From the NCBI GenBank assembly GCA_963976875.1, contig CAXBML010000015.1, forward strand, positions 7,930-71,929: 64,000 nt of DNA, written 5' to 3'. This document shows positions 1 through 9,391 of this stretch, in pieces. Positions within the stretch are counted from its first letter, which is position 1; the number at the start of each line of letters is the position of its first letter. A program made the position numbers and the translations under genes. The notes under the pieces are model-generated. The model was not told the DNA's origin. It saw nothing but the letters and a program-made list of their open reading frames with translations, and searched no databases. This DNA is from Berkiella_A sp963976875 (GTDB lineage: Bacteria; Pseudomonadota; Gammaproteobacteria; Berkiellales; Berkiellaceae).

Positions 1-127
1 ATTAGCCTCGCTCAGTGGGGTCAGGGAATCTAATGAAACAAGTATAGTTAGGAAAAGTCTCCTGTTACATCATAATATGGATCACTGCCAAACAAGGCTG
101 AATTCGCACCACTAAGGGTATGTCTAA

Positions 128-3100
128 ATGTGGAATCTTAGCAATAAAGAATTAGAAAAAATTATTAATGTTTCAGATTCAGAACCTTATAATTTTAGAG
201 CGCAATTTTTCTTCGGTAAAGGTATTGATGGACTATTAAGCGGACTACACCATTTTGATGAAGCCCATATGGCTAGTAAGGGCACATTAGTCACACTAAC
301 AAGAGCAGAAACTGGAAATAAACGAATACGGGTTTATCAAGGAGATGAGCCGTTTACTTTACAACCACGTGATATGTTTGCAAGGGCTTTACAACATGCG
401 GATGCCATGATTAGAATCGCCGAATTAGAAAACATAGATCTTAATGCAGAATTCATAAAAAACCAAATACAAACCTTTCTTCTAGAAGCGGATAAAGTCA
501 ATGAGAGCATCCAAGGCACAGCTTCGCCCAAAGACTTTGACCAAGCAAAAAAAGCTAGTTTAGTGTTTATTAGTGCGATGGCAAAAAATTTAGCCGATAA
601 AAGATTCGCGCTTGTGACTACCCCACCAACGAATCCTAAAGAGCTTGCAGCATTTCAAAATAAATTATACCTGCAAGCCTTTGCCGATATTAAAAAGGGA
701 ACAGAATTATTCGGAATTTTGACGCCTTCCGAGGACATGGTTTGTACTGTCACAAAAAGACATGATATCAATGGTCAGCCAGATGGCCACACCCTGCAAA
801 TCAGTGAAAAAATAACATTTAATAGTAGAACGCTAGATGCATTTGAAAAGAAAAAAGCATGGTATCAACAAGGCAAGGCAAAACATGGTGTTTGGTTTGA
901 ACAATATATGGAAAAGCATTTTTCCCAGTTCATTCAATCTTCTCCACCGTGTACGACTAGAGATACCCCAAATGCCTCCAATGCTTGGTATGAATCGACT
1001 TATCAATATAATGACACTCAGCCTGAAGGCGAAAAAATAGTCCATTTAGAGCAAAAAGATAGAGCGGCTATAAGTGCCCCCTTTAATATTAAAAACAAAG
1101 AAGCTCAAGTTCAGATGGCTGCAGAAAGTATGAAAGGATTATTTCCAAAAGACCGTCTAGAAGCATTTGCAAACAATTATATTGAACAATGGCAAGGTTT
1201 AATTGATCCTAATTCCACTGATCCGATTGTCATTCCTTTAATGCACCAGACTTTACTTGCCCCTGGGATTCCGGGCTTGCAGTCTGCTGATGTCGCCATG
1301 CTCGGCGTTAAAGAAAAGTCGAACAAACAACTTGCAGAGTATCTTAGTCAGCAAAATATAAGCATAAATGGACGTCCCGTTCAATTTGAATTATTACAAA
1401 CCAATAATTGTATCAATATGTGGCATCCAGCCATTATCCCTAATAGCTGCGATATTCATGATTCAAATAAGCTCTTCAAACACGCTACAAATTTAATTTC
1501 AAATCTTACCCGCCTAGATCTGACACAAAAAGATTCCGCAGATTTGCAACAGGTATTGAAATTTTTAAAATCAAATAACAGCTCCTTATTGGGCCTTGAA
1601 AAATCACCAAATAAAAAACAGAAAAAGGCAATACAAAGCTTAAGTGACAAGCTATTTCATGGTGAGCTCAAAAATACAAAAGGGGAGCCCATCTTTTCAT
1701 CAACAAAACAAAAAAATTTATCTCTTATGCTGCAGGCTTCTGTCAACCTAAAAAAACAAAATCATGAGGGCACATTTCAGCGTGCTATGCGAAAATTTAA
1801 AAATGCCGCACGGATTAGAGGATTTTCATTTGCGGCTCCGATAATAGGGTTGTTAGCAGCGCCTGTACATGTCGCTATCTATGCATTTAAAGTCTCTAGA
1901 AGGTTAAGAACCTATTTTAAAGATGGTGCGCCCCCCTTATTATCTGAAGTGCTAATGCCATCCAGGAACCAACAGTCCTTTAAATCAGCCTATGAAAGTA
2001 TTTTGGCATATCAAATGGGTGGCAGAGTTTTTGGTGGGTGCAAGAGTGCTTTTGATAGAGAAGGCGAGGCAAACGTGAATAAGACCGCCATGGTTGATAG
2101 ATTCTTAAGAACAGGGAAATTAATTGGCAGTCAAGCATCTTATAAGGAGCATTATGATTATATTAACTCGGATGTTAAACGTGTCGAAGAGTCAGGTCAT
2201 CAAAACCGAATCGCTGCGCATGTAGATAGAATCGGTGCTCGAAAAATGTGGGAAACAAGAACGCATGCCTGGGTGAGCTCTGATTCAGACCATGTTAAAA
2301 TTACGAAAGGGAATTGTGCTAAATTCAGGAAAATCAAAAAACCCGTAACCGGTGATGCTGAGCAAAAGATGAAACAACAGTATTTCAATAATATCACTGT
2401 TGCAGCGCAACTGTCATCTAGCCTAAGCGAAACAGGATCATTAGGCTCTGGAGCGGAGCGTCGTACAGTGCTAGCGGCTCATAAACCGCCACAGTCTCAT
2501 ACTTTGAGCGAAAAAAAGCCTTTAGTTAGGGATGTGGAGCACAGCTCCAAGTTAGCAGCACATAGATCCCCTTCTAGTCAAGGTTCAAGCTTGCTTCCCA
2601 AGAAAAGGGCTCTAACATCTCAATTTGGAAGTTATAATCAGCATCAAGATTCATATGACATTATTGGCAAGCAAAGTCACGCAACGATCGCCCAACTACA
2701 AAAATATTTGGAAAATGAACAGAACATAAGCAAACATAATATATCCAAGATTAATGAAACCTCTATCGAAAATAATCCTGCATTAGAAATCACCTTTAAT
2801 AAAGGGGCTTCTAAAAACCCTGTTCCAGTCTATGCACAAGAATATTTTGAGTCTGACTCTGTTAATGACCCAAAACCCAGTGTTCAGTATTTTACGAAAC
2901 AAACCAAAGACTCAGCAAGTTATGAGCATACTGTTCGAAATGCATGCAAACTGGCTATTGAGTTGGCGACTGAAGGGACTGAGTTCAATTTTGCTAAAAC
3001 GCCAGCTGATAAAAAGCTTATGGTACTAGAAATTATGCAGGAATCTATCTTAAATGCCATTCAGCAGGGAAGGTTTACTGAAGAAACTTGTCCTAAAATA

Positions 3101-3154
3101 GTTGGAATTCCAAAAAGCAAAGAAAGTAGTCGACCTAAATCGGATCGCAGCTGA
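128..3154 (+). CDS. CX5R phosphoinositide-phosphatase-like effector candidate, divergent active site
   Basis: A 1008-residue protein without signal peptide or clear membrane segments; one hydrophobic stretch lies near residues 568-590. It aligns along its whole length with the 1009-residue protein at 10365-13394: similar N-terminus (WNLSNKE against INLNPTEK), a matching central block, and a related C-terminal domain of about 90 residues. Its CX5R loop reads CKSAFDR at residues 638-644. This resembles the CKSAKDR loop of inositol polyphosphate 4-phosphatases and CKSGKDR of SopB/IpgD, but the lysine before D is replaced by F. The GVN-type motif of the paralogue is also absent near residue 426. 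It may therefore be a weak or inactive phosphatase. Residues 780-880 are low complexity. AAGGG at 114-118 supports this ATG. By family and organism type it is probably a secreted effector (inference). A role other than phosphatase is possible. Confidence 0.72.
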   Translation: MWNLSNKELEKIINVSDSEPYNFRAQFFFGKGIDGLLSGLHHFDEAHMASKGTLVTLTRAETGNKRIRVYQGDEPFTLQPRDMFARALQHADAMIRIAELENIDLNAEFIKNQIQTFLLEADKVNESIQGTASPKDFDQAKKASLVFISAMAKNLADKRFALVTTPPTNPKELAAFQNKLYLQAFADIKKGTELFGILTPSEDMVCTVTKRHDINGQPDGHTLQISEKITFNSRTLDAFEKKKAWYQQGKAKHGVWFEQYMEKHFSQFIQSSPPCTTRDTPNASNAWYESTYQYNDTQPEGEKIVHLEQKDRAAISAPFNIKNKEAQVQMAAESMKGLFPKDRLEAFANNYIEQWQGLIDPNSTDPIVIPLMHQTLLAPGIPGLQSADVAMLGVKEKSNKQLAEYLSQQNISINGRPVQFELLQTNNCINMWHPAIIPNSCDIHDSNKLFKHATNLISNLTRLDLTQKDSADLQQVLKFLKSNNSSLLGLEKSPNKKQKKAIQSLSDKLFHGELKNTKGEPIFSSTKQKNLSLMLQASVNLKKQNHEGTFQRAMRKFKNAARIRGFSFAAPIIGLLAAPVHVAIYAFKVSRRLRTYFKDGAPPLLSEVLMPSRNQQSFKSAYESILAYQMGGRVFGGCKSAFDREGEANVNKTAMVDRFLRTGKLIGSQASYKEHYDYINSDVKRVEESGHQNRIAAHVDRIGARKMWETRTHAWVSSDSDHVKITKGNCAKFRKIKKPVTGDAEQKMKQQYFNNITVAAQLSSSLSETGSLGSGAERRTVLAAHKPPQSHTLSEKKPLVRDVEHSSKLAAHRSPSSQGSSLLPKKRALTSQFGSYNQHQDSYDIIGKQSHATIAQLQKYLENEQNISKHNISKINETSIENNPALEITFNKGASKNPVPVYAQEYFESDSVNDPKPSVQYFTKQTKDSASYEHTVRNACKLAIELATEGTEFNFAKTPADKKLMVLEIMQESILNAIQQGRFTEETCPKIVGIPKSKESSRPKSDRS

Positions 3155-3228
3155 AAGTGACTGCCCTTATAGCATTAAAATAGGTTCTACCCTATCGTCA
3201 TAGCTTAAAATAAGAGTATATAAATACA

Positions 3229-3261
3229 TGTAAAACTTCAGACCGAATCTGAAATTTTACA
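3229..3261. terminator. Stem-loop between two convergent genes
   Basis: Imperfect inverted repeat with arms TGTAAAACTTCAGA and TCTGAAATTTTACA around loop CCGAA, followed on the plus strand by TTTTAGG. It lies between the end of the first CX5R-family gene and the end of rluB, so it could terminate both. The U-run is short. Confidence 0.45.
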
Positions 3262-3388
3262 TTTTAGGTTAAAAATCACCTATTATGATTTTCAAAGCTA
3301 TAGTGATGACAAGAGATGATTAGCCGTTTCTGACATGGTAAACCTCGTTGATTGACAAGCTATCCATACCAAAACAGCATCTTCCCCC

Positions 3389-4390
3389 CTAACCCCCAAA
3401 ATAGGATTTACGTCTTGATTGCTTTCGTCCCTGGGTTTTAATATCTTTGGCGCGCTCTTGAGATTCTACTTTACGCATGCCGCCTTGGCTTAATTTTTTT
3501 GTTTTACTAGATACTTTTGATTTATATTTTCTGTTATCAATTTTGGGTGTATTTTCTTTTTTATCCGCTTTATCTTCTTTGGATGACGCACTTTCATACG
3601 AAGCAGGGAATAACTTTAGTTTTGCAACTTTACCCAATTCCATGATTTGCTTTTTATTCAGTACTTCAACCGCACCTGGTTTTAAATTCGGCATTAAAGC
3701 AATAGGGCCATAGTGTGTTCTGATCAAACGAGATACTTTGGCACCCTGGCTCTCAATTAATCTACGCACTTCGCGGTTTTTACCCTCTTTCAGAGTTAAC
3801 TCATACCACATATTTTTCATTTTATCTTTATCTTGACTTAAATAAAGTGGCTGAATGCTGTCTACTTTTAGAAGCTCATCTTCACAACGTACGCCTTTAA
3901 TCATATTTTGCAATGCGGTTTCTGACAGCTTGCCAAACACGCGCACACGATAGCTACGAGACACTTCATAACTAGGGTGCATTAAGCGATGCGCCAAATC
4001 ACCATTATTTGTGAATAATAATAATCCACTGGTACTAACATCCAATCGACCCACACTAATCCAACGGCCATTAACTTTAGGCAAGGATTGATAGACCGTT
4101 CTTAAATCTGTTTCTCCCCGCGTACAAATTTCACCCTCAGGTTTATGATATGCAATAACTTCAAGCATTTGTTTAGACTCTGCGGTATCAACCAGCTTTC
4201 CGCGCACAACAATTTTATCTTTATCACTGACACGTTGTCCCAGATGCGCCGCCTGACCATTTACTTGGATTTGCTCCGCCATAATCCAACGCTCTATTTC
4301 TCGTCTGGAACCCATACCCAGCTGAGCCAGATATGCATGGATTTTAGGCTGAGGATTCTTGATTATTTTGTTCATCTTCTGCATTGTCAT
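3389..4390 (-). CDS. rluB: 23S rRNA pseudouridine synthase RluB
   Basis: RsuA/RluB-family enzyme; RluB isomerises U2605 of 23S rRNA. The N-terminus is an S4 RNA-binding domain (YLAQLGMGSRREIERWI, residues about 19-35). The catalytic motif GRLDVSTSGLLLFTNNGD, around residues 116-133, carries the active-site Asp. NREVRRLIESQGAKVSRLIR is the typical family block. The last 70 residues are a Lys/Arg/Ser-rich tail, a common extension in RluB. The ORF overlaps the 3' end of scpB; starts at 4390, 4384 or 4375 are all possible and none has a clean Shine-Dalgarno site. Position after scpB is conserved in gammaproteobacteria and argues for RluB rather than RluE or RluF. Confidence 0.9.
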   Translation of the reverse strand: MTMQKMNKIIKNPQPKIHAYLAQLGMGSRREIERWIMAEQIQVNGQAAHLGQRVSDKDKIVVRGKLVDTAESKQMLEVIAYHKPEGEICTRGETDLRTVYQSLPKVNGRWISVGRLDVSTSGLLLFTNNGDLAHRLMHPSYEVSRSYRVRVFGKLSETALQNMIKGVRCEDELLKVDSIQPLYLSQDKDKMKNMWYELTLKEGKNREVRRLIESQGAKVSRLIRTHYGPIALMPNLKPGAVEVLNKKQIMELGKVAKLKLFPASYESASSKEDKADKKENTPKIDNRKYKSKVSSKTKKLSQGGMRKVESQERAKDIKTQGRKQSRRKSYFGG

Positions 4391-5750
4391 CTTTATTTAC
4401 TACTTCATCAGTTTTATTTGTGGGGTTGGTTAATATGATTTCAGAGAAATCATCTAAACTGCTAAAAGAATCCGTTTCTATGGTCTCATCCAGAGTTTTG
4501 AGCTCGTCTTGCAGTTCATTAGGGTTGTCGCTTGGCTCAGCAGATTTTCTTAAAGCTGCCAGAGCACTCCGTATATCACTATTTTTCTCAGTGGTTAGAT
4601 CTTTAGAATTTTCAGTGACTTCCATTTCTGCTTCCGCTTCTACTTCAGCATCCAACTCTACATCAATATCTATATCTGTCCCTACTTCTGTTTCCGCTTC
4701 TGCATCAACTTCTATAGAGCCCTCTACTTCAGCCTCGGCTGCCATCTCTGTTTCAGCACCGATATCTACTTCTGTATTGATTTCTATTTCTGAGTCTAGT
4801 TCCGGCTCTGGATCTGGTTCTATTGCATCAACTTCAAGCTGTGTTGACTCTATATTATCACCTTCCAAAGACTCTACTTCTACATTATTATCATCTAATA
4901 TGGCTGATTTTTTTTCGTTGTCTGCTTCGTTGTCTGCTTCGTTGCCTGCTTCGTTGTCTTGGTTTTTACCTATATCAGCCTCAGTCGCTAAGGTCTCTTC
5001 AGCATTAGGCATCAAAGCTTTTAACTCCGATAGTGGTGGTAATTCCTCTAGTTTACTCAACCCCATATCATCCAGAAAAATTTTGGTTGTCGCAAAAAGC
5101 GCGGGTTTACCTGGAACATCTTTGTGTCCCACCACTCTAATCCATTCATGCTCTAATAAAGTTCTCACCATATGCGAACTCACAACAACACCACGAATGG
5201 CTTCAATTTCACCCCGTGTAATAGGCTGCCTATAGGCAACCAGGGCTAATGTCTCTAGCAAAGCACGAGAAAGCCGAGTTGGCTTTTCTTCTAGCGTTTT
5301 TACAATCGTTGGAGCGCAATCTAACGCAACCTGAAAACGCCAACCAGTCGCCACTTCCGCTAGATGCACCCCTCTATTTTCGTAATGTGATTGTAAAATC
5401 ACCAAACAAGAACGCACTTCGCCTATTGGCGGCTTAAGAGCGTCTAATTGTTTGACAATTTTCTCTGCAGAAATCGGAACAGCAGAAGAAAAGACTAAAG
5501 CTTCTACTTGATTAATCAAGCTAGCGCTCTTAGAATTTGGTTCGCACTCAGAGTCAATAAAATCTTCATCTTCTATCTCTTCTATCTCTTCTATCTCTTC
5601 ACCTTCTATTGCGCCTGTTTCTGCAGCCGCGTCTACCTCAGAGACGACATCCTCTATGCCAATATCTTCATTTTCATCATCACTTATTGCGCTATTTAGT
5701 GTTTCGTTTGTTTCTTCGTTTTTGTCTTCAAATATCATCTGTTGACTCAT
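4344..5750 (-). CDS. scpB: Segregation and condensation protein B with long acidic tails
   Basis: ScpB is the kite subunit of the SMC-ScpAB condensin, with paired winged-helix domains that bind ScpA. The recognisable core is about residues 75-240: SLINQVEALVFSS, RPTRLSRALLETLALVAYRQP-like block, then GEIEAIRGV and GKPALFATT. At 468 residues it is more than twice the usual 170-220. The excess is an acidic N-terminal stretch (EIEEIEEIEDED) and a very acidic C-terminal tail (about residues 250-468) rich in alternating Glu/Asp and Ala/Val/Ile. Both are written by short tandem DNA repeats (see the repeat entries). It overlaps scpA by 23 bp at its start and rluB at its end, so the three genes are probably co-transcribed and translationally coupled. 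Core function is confident; the role of the tails is unknown. Confidence 0.92.
   Translation of the reverse strand: MSQQMIFEDKNEETNETLNSAISDDENEDIGIEDVVSEVDAAAETGAIEGEEIEEIEEIEDEDFIDSECEPNSKSASLINQVEALVFSSAVPISAEKIVKQLDALKPPIGEVRSCLVILQSHYENRGVHLAEVATGWRFQVALDCAPTIVKTLEEKPTRLSRALLETLALVAYRQPITRGEIEAIRGVVVSSHMVRTLLEHEWIRVVGHKDVPGKPALFATTKIFLDDMGLSKLEELPPLSELKALMPNAEETLATEADIGKNQDNEAGNEADNEADNEKKSAILDDNNVEVESLEGDNIESTQLEVDAIEPDPEPELDSEIEINTEVDIGAETEMAAEAEVEGSIEVDAEAETEVGTDIDIDVELDAEVEAEAEMEVTENSKDLTTEKNSDIRSALAALRKSAEPSDNPNELQDELKTLDETIETDSFSSLDDFSEIILTNPTNKTDEVVNKDDNAEDEQNNQESSA
4915..4959. repeat. 12-bp tandem repeat inside scpB
   Basis: Nearly four copies of TCGTTGTCTGCT (one with a single C substitution) encode the repeated peptide EADN on the minus strand. 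It keeps the reading frame because the unit is 12 bp. Copy number could vary between strains. Confidence 0.8.
5570..5602. repeat. 9-bp tandem repeat inside scpB
   Basis: Three to four copies of TTCTATCTC encode the EIE/EIEE run in the acidic N-terminal part of ScpB. The unit is a multiple of three, so length change would not shift the frame. Confidence 0.75.
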
Positions 5751-6546
5751 CGTTTGTGTTTTTAACGGCTTTTAGGTGAATCTGACCAAATACATCAGTT
5801 TGAATCATATCAATTAACCCGGCTTTCAATAACTCTAATGTGGCTAAAAAACAGACCACTACGCCCATGCGCCCTTCTGCTAAATCAAAGCAACAAATAA
5901 AAGGAATGGATTCCACTGCATTCAATTTATCAAGCAACAAGCTCATTTTCTCTCGGACGGATAGAACTTCTTTCTCAATCTCATAATTTGAAATCATATC
6001 GGAGCGTTGTAATACCTCAACAAACACCCCAACCAAAGCTTGTAAATCAAATTTAGGTTTTAAGTGCACAACCTCCATTTCTGGTGGTGCGACTTTTACC
6101 GCAAAAATATCCCTATGAGCTCTAGGCAACTGATCAATCGCGACAGCTGCTTTTTTAAAACGCTCATACTCTTGCAGCTGACGTATCAATTTGGCTCTTG
6201 GATCTTCTTCCTCTTCCTCATCTTCTGATGGTGGTGTCGGCAAAAGCATTCTGGACTTGATCTCAGCTAAGGTAGCTGCCATCACAAGATACTCGGCCAC
6301 TAACTCTAACTTTAATTCTTTCATGAGATAGATATATTCCATATATTGCTTAGTGATCTCAGCAACAGGAATATTCAAAATATCGAGGTTATGTTTACGG
6401 ATCAGGTATAACAACAAATCCAAAGGCCCTTCAAATGCCTCTAAAATAACCTCAAGCGCATCTGGTGGAATATAGAGATCTTGTGGCAGCTCAGTCAAAT
6501 TCTGCCCTTTAAATACCGCCAAATACTTTTCTTGTTCACCTATCAC
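5728..6546 (-). CDS. scpA: Segregation and condensation protein A
   Basis: ScpA is the kleisin that bridges the two SMC heads and carries ScpB. The N-terminal helical domain is clear: EAFEGPLDLLLYLIRKHNLDI near residues 37-57, followed by IPVAEITKQYMEYI. A middle acidic linker follows (EDEEEEEDPRAKLIRQLQEYERFK), and the C-terminal winged helix (VVVCFLATLELLKAGLI) binds the SMC head. Length 272 is normal. It sits between trpS (11-bp overlap upstream) and scpB (23-bp overlap downstream), the usual order in gammaproteobacteria. Confidence 0.95.
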   Translation of the reverse strand: MIGEQEKYLAVFKGQNLTELPQDLYIPPDALEVILEAFEGPLDLLLYLIRKHNLDILNIPVAEITKQYMEYIYLMKELKLELVAEYLVMAATLAEIKSRMLLPTPPSEDEEEEEDPRAKLIRQLQEYERFKKAAVAIDQLPRAHRDIFAVKVAPPEMEVVHLKPKFDLQALVGVFVEVLQRSDMISNYEIEKEVLSVREKMSLLLDKLNAVESIPFICCFDLAEGRMGVVVCFLATLELLKAGLIDMIQTDVFGQIHLKAVKNTNDESTDDI

Positions 6547-7771
6547 GATGTGGTAGCCCCATCACGTCTCTGATTTCTTCCATGGTTTCTTTTGCTATAT
6601 CTCTTGCAGCGTCACAACCTTCTCGTATGATTTCTTTCACCAATTTGGGATTATCAATGTATTGCTGGGCACGCTCTTTAATCGGTCCCTGCTCTTCCAA
6701 GATGCCATTAATTAATGTTTTTTTGCAATCTATGCAACCTATGCCTGCTGAAGTACAGCCCGCCCGTACCCAACCTTGAAGCTCTTCATTAGAATACACT
6801 TCATGGAATGCCCAAACAGGACATTTTTCTGGTGTCCCCGGATCCGTTCGCCTGACACGAGCAGGATCTGTTGGCATTACTTTTATTTTCTGTGTAACAC
6901 TTTCCTCATCTTCTCTTATGGCAATAGTGTTATTATAAGATTTAGACATTTTCTGCCCATCTAAACCTGGGAATTTAGAATGCTTGGTCAAAAGTGCTTG
7001 CGGCTCAGGTAATATGACCCGACCCGAGCCTTCTAAAAACCCATATAAACGTTCTTGATCACCCAAGGCCAAATTGTTTTGTGCCATTAATAAAGCTCGC
7101 CCATGCTCAAGTGCCTGCTCATCACCTAATTGTTGGTATTTCTTTTTAGCGTCTAAATAGAGTTTTTTATTTTTCCCCCCCATTTTCGCTAACGCTGCGG
7201 CCACTTTTTCTTCATAGCCCCGCTCTTTACCATAAATATGATTAAATCGACGCGCAATTTCTCTAGTCAATTCTAAATGGGAAACCTGATCCTCTCCCAC
7301 AGGTACATAACCTGCTTTGTAAACTAATACATCTGCACTTTGTAATAACGGGTAACCTAAAAATCCATATGTGGCTAAATCACGTTCTTTGAGTTTCTCT
7401 TGTTGATCTTTATAGGTTGGCACGCGTTCCAACCAACCCAAAGGCGTCACCATCGATAATAAAAGATGCAACTCTGCATGCTCAGGGATTCTGGACTGGA
7501 TAAATAAATTACAAGATCCAGGATTGAGACCACAAGCTAACCAATCAATTAACATATCCCATACATGTTGCTCAATATCTTCTGGCTCATCATAATGCGT
7601 GGTCAGAGCATGCCAGTCTGCCACAAAGAAATAACATTCATGTTCATGTTGCAACTTGATCCAATTTTTCAACACCCCATGATAATGCCCCAGATGCAAC
7701 GCACCTGTTGATCTCATACCAGAGACGACTCTACGAAAAACTTTTACATCGTTCGAAGGACTACTATCCAC
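6536..7771 (-). CDS. trpS: Tryptophanyl-tRNA synthetase
   Basis: Class I aminoacyl-tRNA synthetase charging tRNA-Trp in the cytoplasm. The HIGH-type motif is TGALHLGHYHG, about residues 22-32, and the KMSKS loop is LDGQKMSKSYNN, about residues 275-286. Tryptophan-pocket and GEDQVSHLELTREIARRFN blocks are present. At 411 residues it is longer than the 330-340 of the E. coli enzyme. The extra sequence is mainly a Lys-rich insertion around residues 185-245, found in a subset of bacterial TrpRS proteins. It starts the trpS-scpA-scpB-rluB run and its stop overlaps the start of scpA. Confidence 0.96.
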   Translation of the reverse strand: MDSSPSNDVKVFRRVVSGMRSTGALHLGHYHGVLKNWIKLQHEHECYFFVADWHALTTHYDEPEDIEQHVWDMLIDWLACGLNPGSCNLFIQSRIPEHAELHLLLSMVTPLGWLERVPTYKDQQEKLKERDLATYGFLGYPLLQSADVLVYKAGYVPVGEDQVSHLELTREIARRFNHIYGKERGYEEKVAAALAKMGGKNKKLYLDAKKKYQQLGDEQALEHGRALLMAQNNLALGDQERLYGFLEGSGRVILPEPQALLTKHSKFPGLDGQKMSKSYNNTIAIREDEESVTQKIKVMPTDPARVRRTDPGTPEKCPVWAFHEVYSNEELQGWVRAGCTSAGIGCIDCKKTLINGILEEQGPIKERAQQYIDNPKLVKEIIREGCDAARDIAKETMEEIRDVMGLPHRDR

Positions 7772-7800
7772 TATAATTCCTTAAGTTTTACATCTAATTA

Positions 7801-8409
7801 TTAAACTTGACCTATACCTTGCCTAATTAAGGCTGGCTCATCTTGGGTAAAATCCAAGATAGTCGTCATCTCATTGCCTCGCGTCCCACCATCTAAAACA
7901 TATTTTATACGGCGTAGTATATCTTTTTCAATTTCATGTGGATCCGTAATCGGCTGATCATTGCCCTCCAGCCACAAGGTTGCACTCAATATTGGCTCCC
8001 CTAAACTCTTTGTTAATGCCAAAGGAATACCGCTATCTGGAATCCGAATACCCACAACTTTACGCTTTACACCAAGCGCCAACCTCGGCACTATTTTTGT
8101 TGCCTTAAGAATAAAAGTATAAGGCCCAGGAGCATTGCTTTTTATAAAGCTAAATGCCTTATTATTGATCACTGCATACTCTGATGCTTGTGAAATATTA
8201 TGACATATTAGCGTTAGAGGGTGCTTATCTGTTAAGCCACGTAACTTTCGAATAGTATTCACTGCAGCTGAACTACTAAGAGCACAGCCAAAAGCATAAG
8301 TTGAGTCAGTAGGATAAACTATTAAATCACCTTGTCTTAATGCTTCCGTTGCTTGATTAATTAATCTAAGCTGCGGATTATCCGAGTGCATGTTAAAATA
8401 TACTGTCAT
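7801..8409 (-). CDS. yciO: YciO, Sua5/YrdC/YciO-family protein
   Basis: 202-residue member of the Sua5/YrdC/YciO nucleotide-binding fold. The N-terminal SDNPQLRLINQA and YPTDSTYAFGC blocks and the late EPILSATLWL and TTILDF blocks match YciO more closely than the threonylcarbamoyl-AMP synthase TsaC. YciO is related to the t6A-modification enzymes, but its cellular role is not settled. It is 29 bp upstream of trpS in the same direction and may share its transcript. It diverges from yciB across 82 bp that must hold promoters for both. Confidence 0.85.
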   Translation of the reverse strand: MTVYFNMHSDNPQLRLINQATEALRQGDLIVYPTDSTYAFGCALSSSAAVNTIRKLRGLTDKHPLTLICHNISQASEYAVINNKAFSFIKSNAPGPYTFILKATKIVPRLALGVKRKVVGIRIPDSGIPLALTKSLGEPILSATLWLEGNDQPITDPHEIEKDILRRIKYVLDGGTRGNEMTTILDFTQDEPALIRQGIGQV

Positions 8410-8491
8410 ATAGTACTCAAACTTTTAAAATCAATCAATTTAAGTTTTATGCCTAAATTGTGTAGGTGCTCTTAAGAACTCTGAGGATAGC

Positions 8492-9043
8492 ATGAAATTA
8501 TTTTTCGATACCTTACCAATTATCTTATTTTTCGTTGCGTACAAAGCATATGACATCTATGTTGCCACGATTACTGCCATTGTTGCGATTGCGGCCCAAA
8601 TAGCCTTCATGCTTTTACGTGGGAAACGTCCTGAGACAACACAATGGGCGACTTTGGGTATTATTGTCGTATTAGGGGGCGCTACACTCTATTTGCACGA
8701 TGAAATGTTTATTAAGTGGAAACCAACCGCCGTATATTGGTTATTTGCCCTGGCTTTCCTTGGTAGCCGATATATTGGACAAAAAACCCTAGTAGAAAGA
8801 ATGTTAGGCAAAAATCTTAGCCTTCCAACCAAAATATGGAGCAACTTAAACTTTGGTTGGGTGGCTTTCTTTATTGTGATGGGTTTCTTAAATCTTTATG
8901 TGGTTTATAACTTTGATACAGATACCTGGGTCAACTTTAAATTATTTGGTATCTTAGGTATTACCTTTGTATTCATACTTATTCAAGCCGCTCTATTAGC
9001 CAAATTTATTCCCAAAAATCATGAAGAAAACAATTCGAATTAA
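8492..9043 (+). CDS. yciB: Inner-membrane septation protein YciB
   Basis: 183-residue integral membrane protein with about five predicted transmembrane segments. Family blocks seen are FFDTLPIILFFVAYKAYDIY at the N-terminus, the central KWKPTAVYWLFALAFL, and GWVAFFIVMGFLNLYVVYNF. YciB (ispZ/septation protein A) is linked to envelope integrity and cell division in enterobacteria and Shigella. Followed after 29 bp by bolA, a common arrangement in gammaproteobacteria. Confidence 0.93.
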   Translation: MKLFFDTLPIILFFVAYKAYDIYVATITAIVAIAAQIAFMLLRGKRPETTQWATLGIIVVLGGATLYLHDEMFIKWKPTAVYWLFALAFLGSRYIGQKTLVERMLGKNLSLPTKIWSNLNFGWVAFFIVMGFLNLYVVYNFDTDTWVNFKLFGILGITFVFILIQAALLAKFIPKNHEENNSN

Positions 9044-9072
9044 TCCCTAAACACCTTCCCGGAGAAATAGTC

Positions 9073-9351
9073 ATGAGCAGTGAAGTAGTAGACAGAGCAA
9101 CCATTATTGAAAATAAACTATCAGAAGCCCTGAATCCAACCAGTATCGAGGTCATAGACGATAGTGCACATCACGTGGGCCATGCAGGTGCCCAGCAAGG
9201 TGCGGGGCATTATACTGTGATAATTGAGTCAGAACAGTTTGTAGGCTTAAGTACACTTAAGAAACATCAGTTAGTATACAAAGCACTAGGCAATATGATT
9301 CCAGATGAAATTCATGCATTACAAATTAGAGCGAATGCCCCTGGAAAGTAA
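9073..9351 (+). CDS. bolA: BolA-family protein
   Basis: 92-residue BolA/IbaG-type protein. It has the stress-regulator fold with the family pattern HYTVIIESEQFVGLSTLKKH and the invariant His used for Fe-S ligation with monothiol glutaredoxin. The HHVGHAGAQQGAGHY segment is the usual loop of class I BolA. GGAGA (9060-9064) upstream supports the ATG. It probably forms one transcript with yciB. Confidence 0.9.
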   Translation: MSSEVVDRATIIENKLSEALNPTSIEVIDDSAHHVGHAGAQQGAGHYTVIIESEQFVGLSTLKKHQLVYKALGNMIPDEIHALQIRANAPGK

Positions 9352-9363
9352 TACTTTTGCTCC

Positions 9364-9391
9364 TTGCCTCTCTCAATTCTGGGAGAGGCAA
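9364..9391 (+). terminator. Hairpin after bolA
   Basis: Nine-bp perfect inverted repeat TTGCCTCTC / GAGAGGCAA starting 12 bp after the bolA stop. No U-run follows, so this is a hairpin of terminator shape rather than a typical intrinsic terminator. Confidence 0.35.

Noticed and set aside
4384..5235. Ser-rich 283-residue plus-strand frame
   Set aside because: It is the antisense of the acidic repeat part of scpB; its composition follows from the Glu/Asp/Ala codons opposite.
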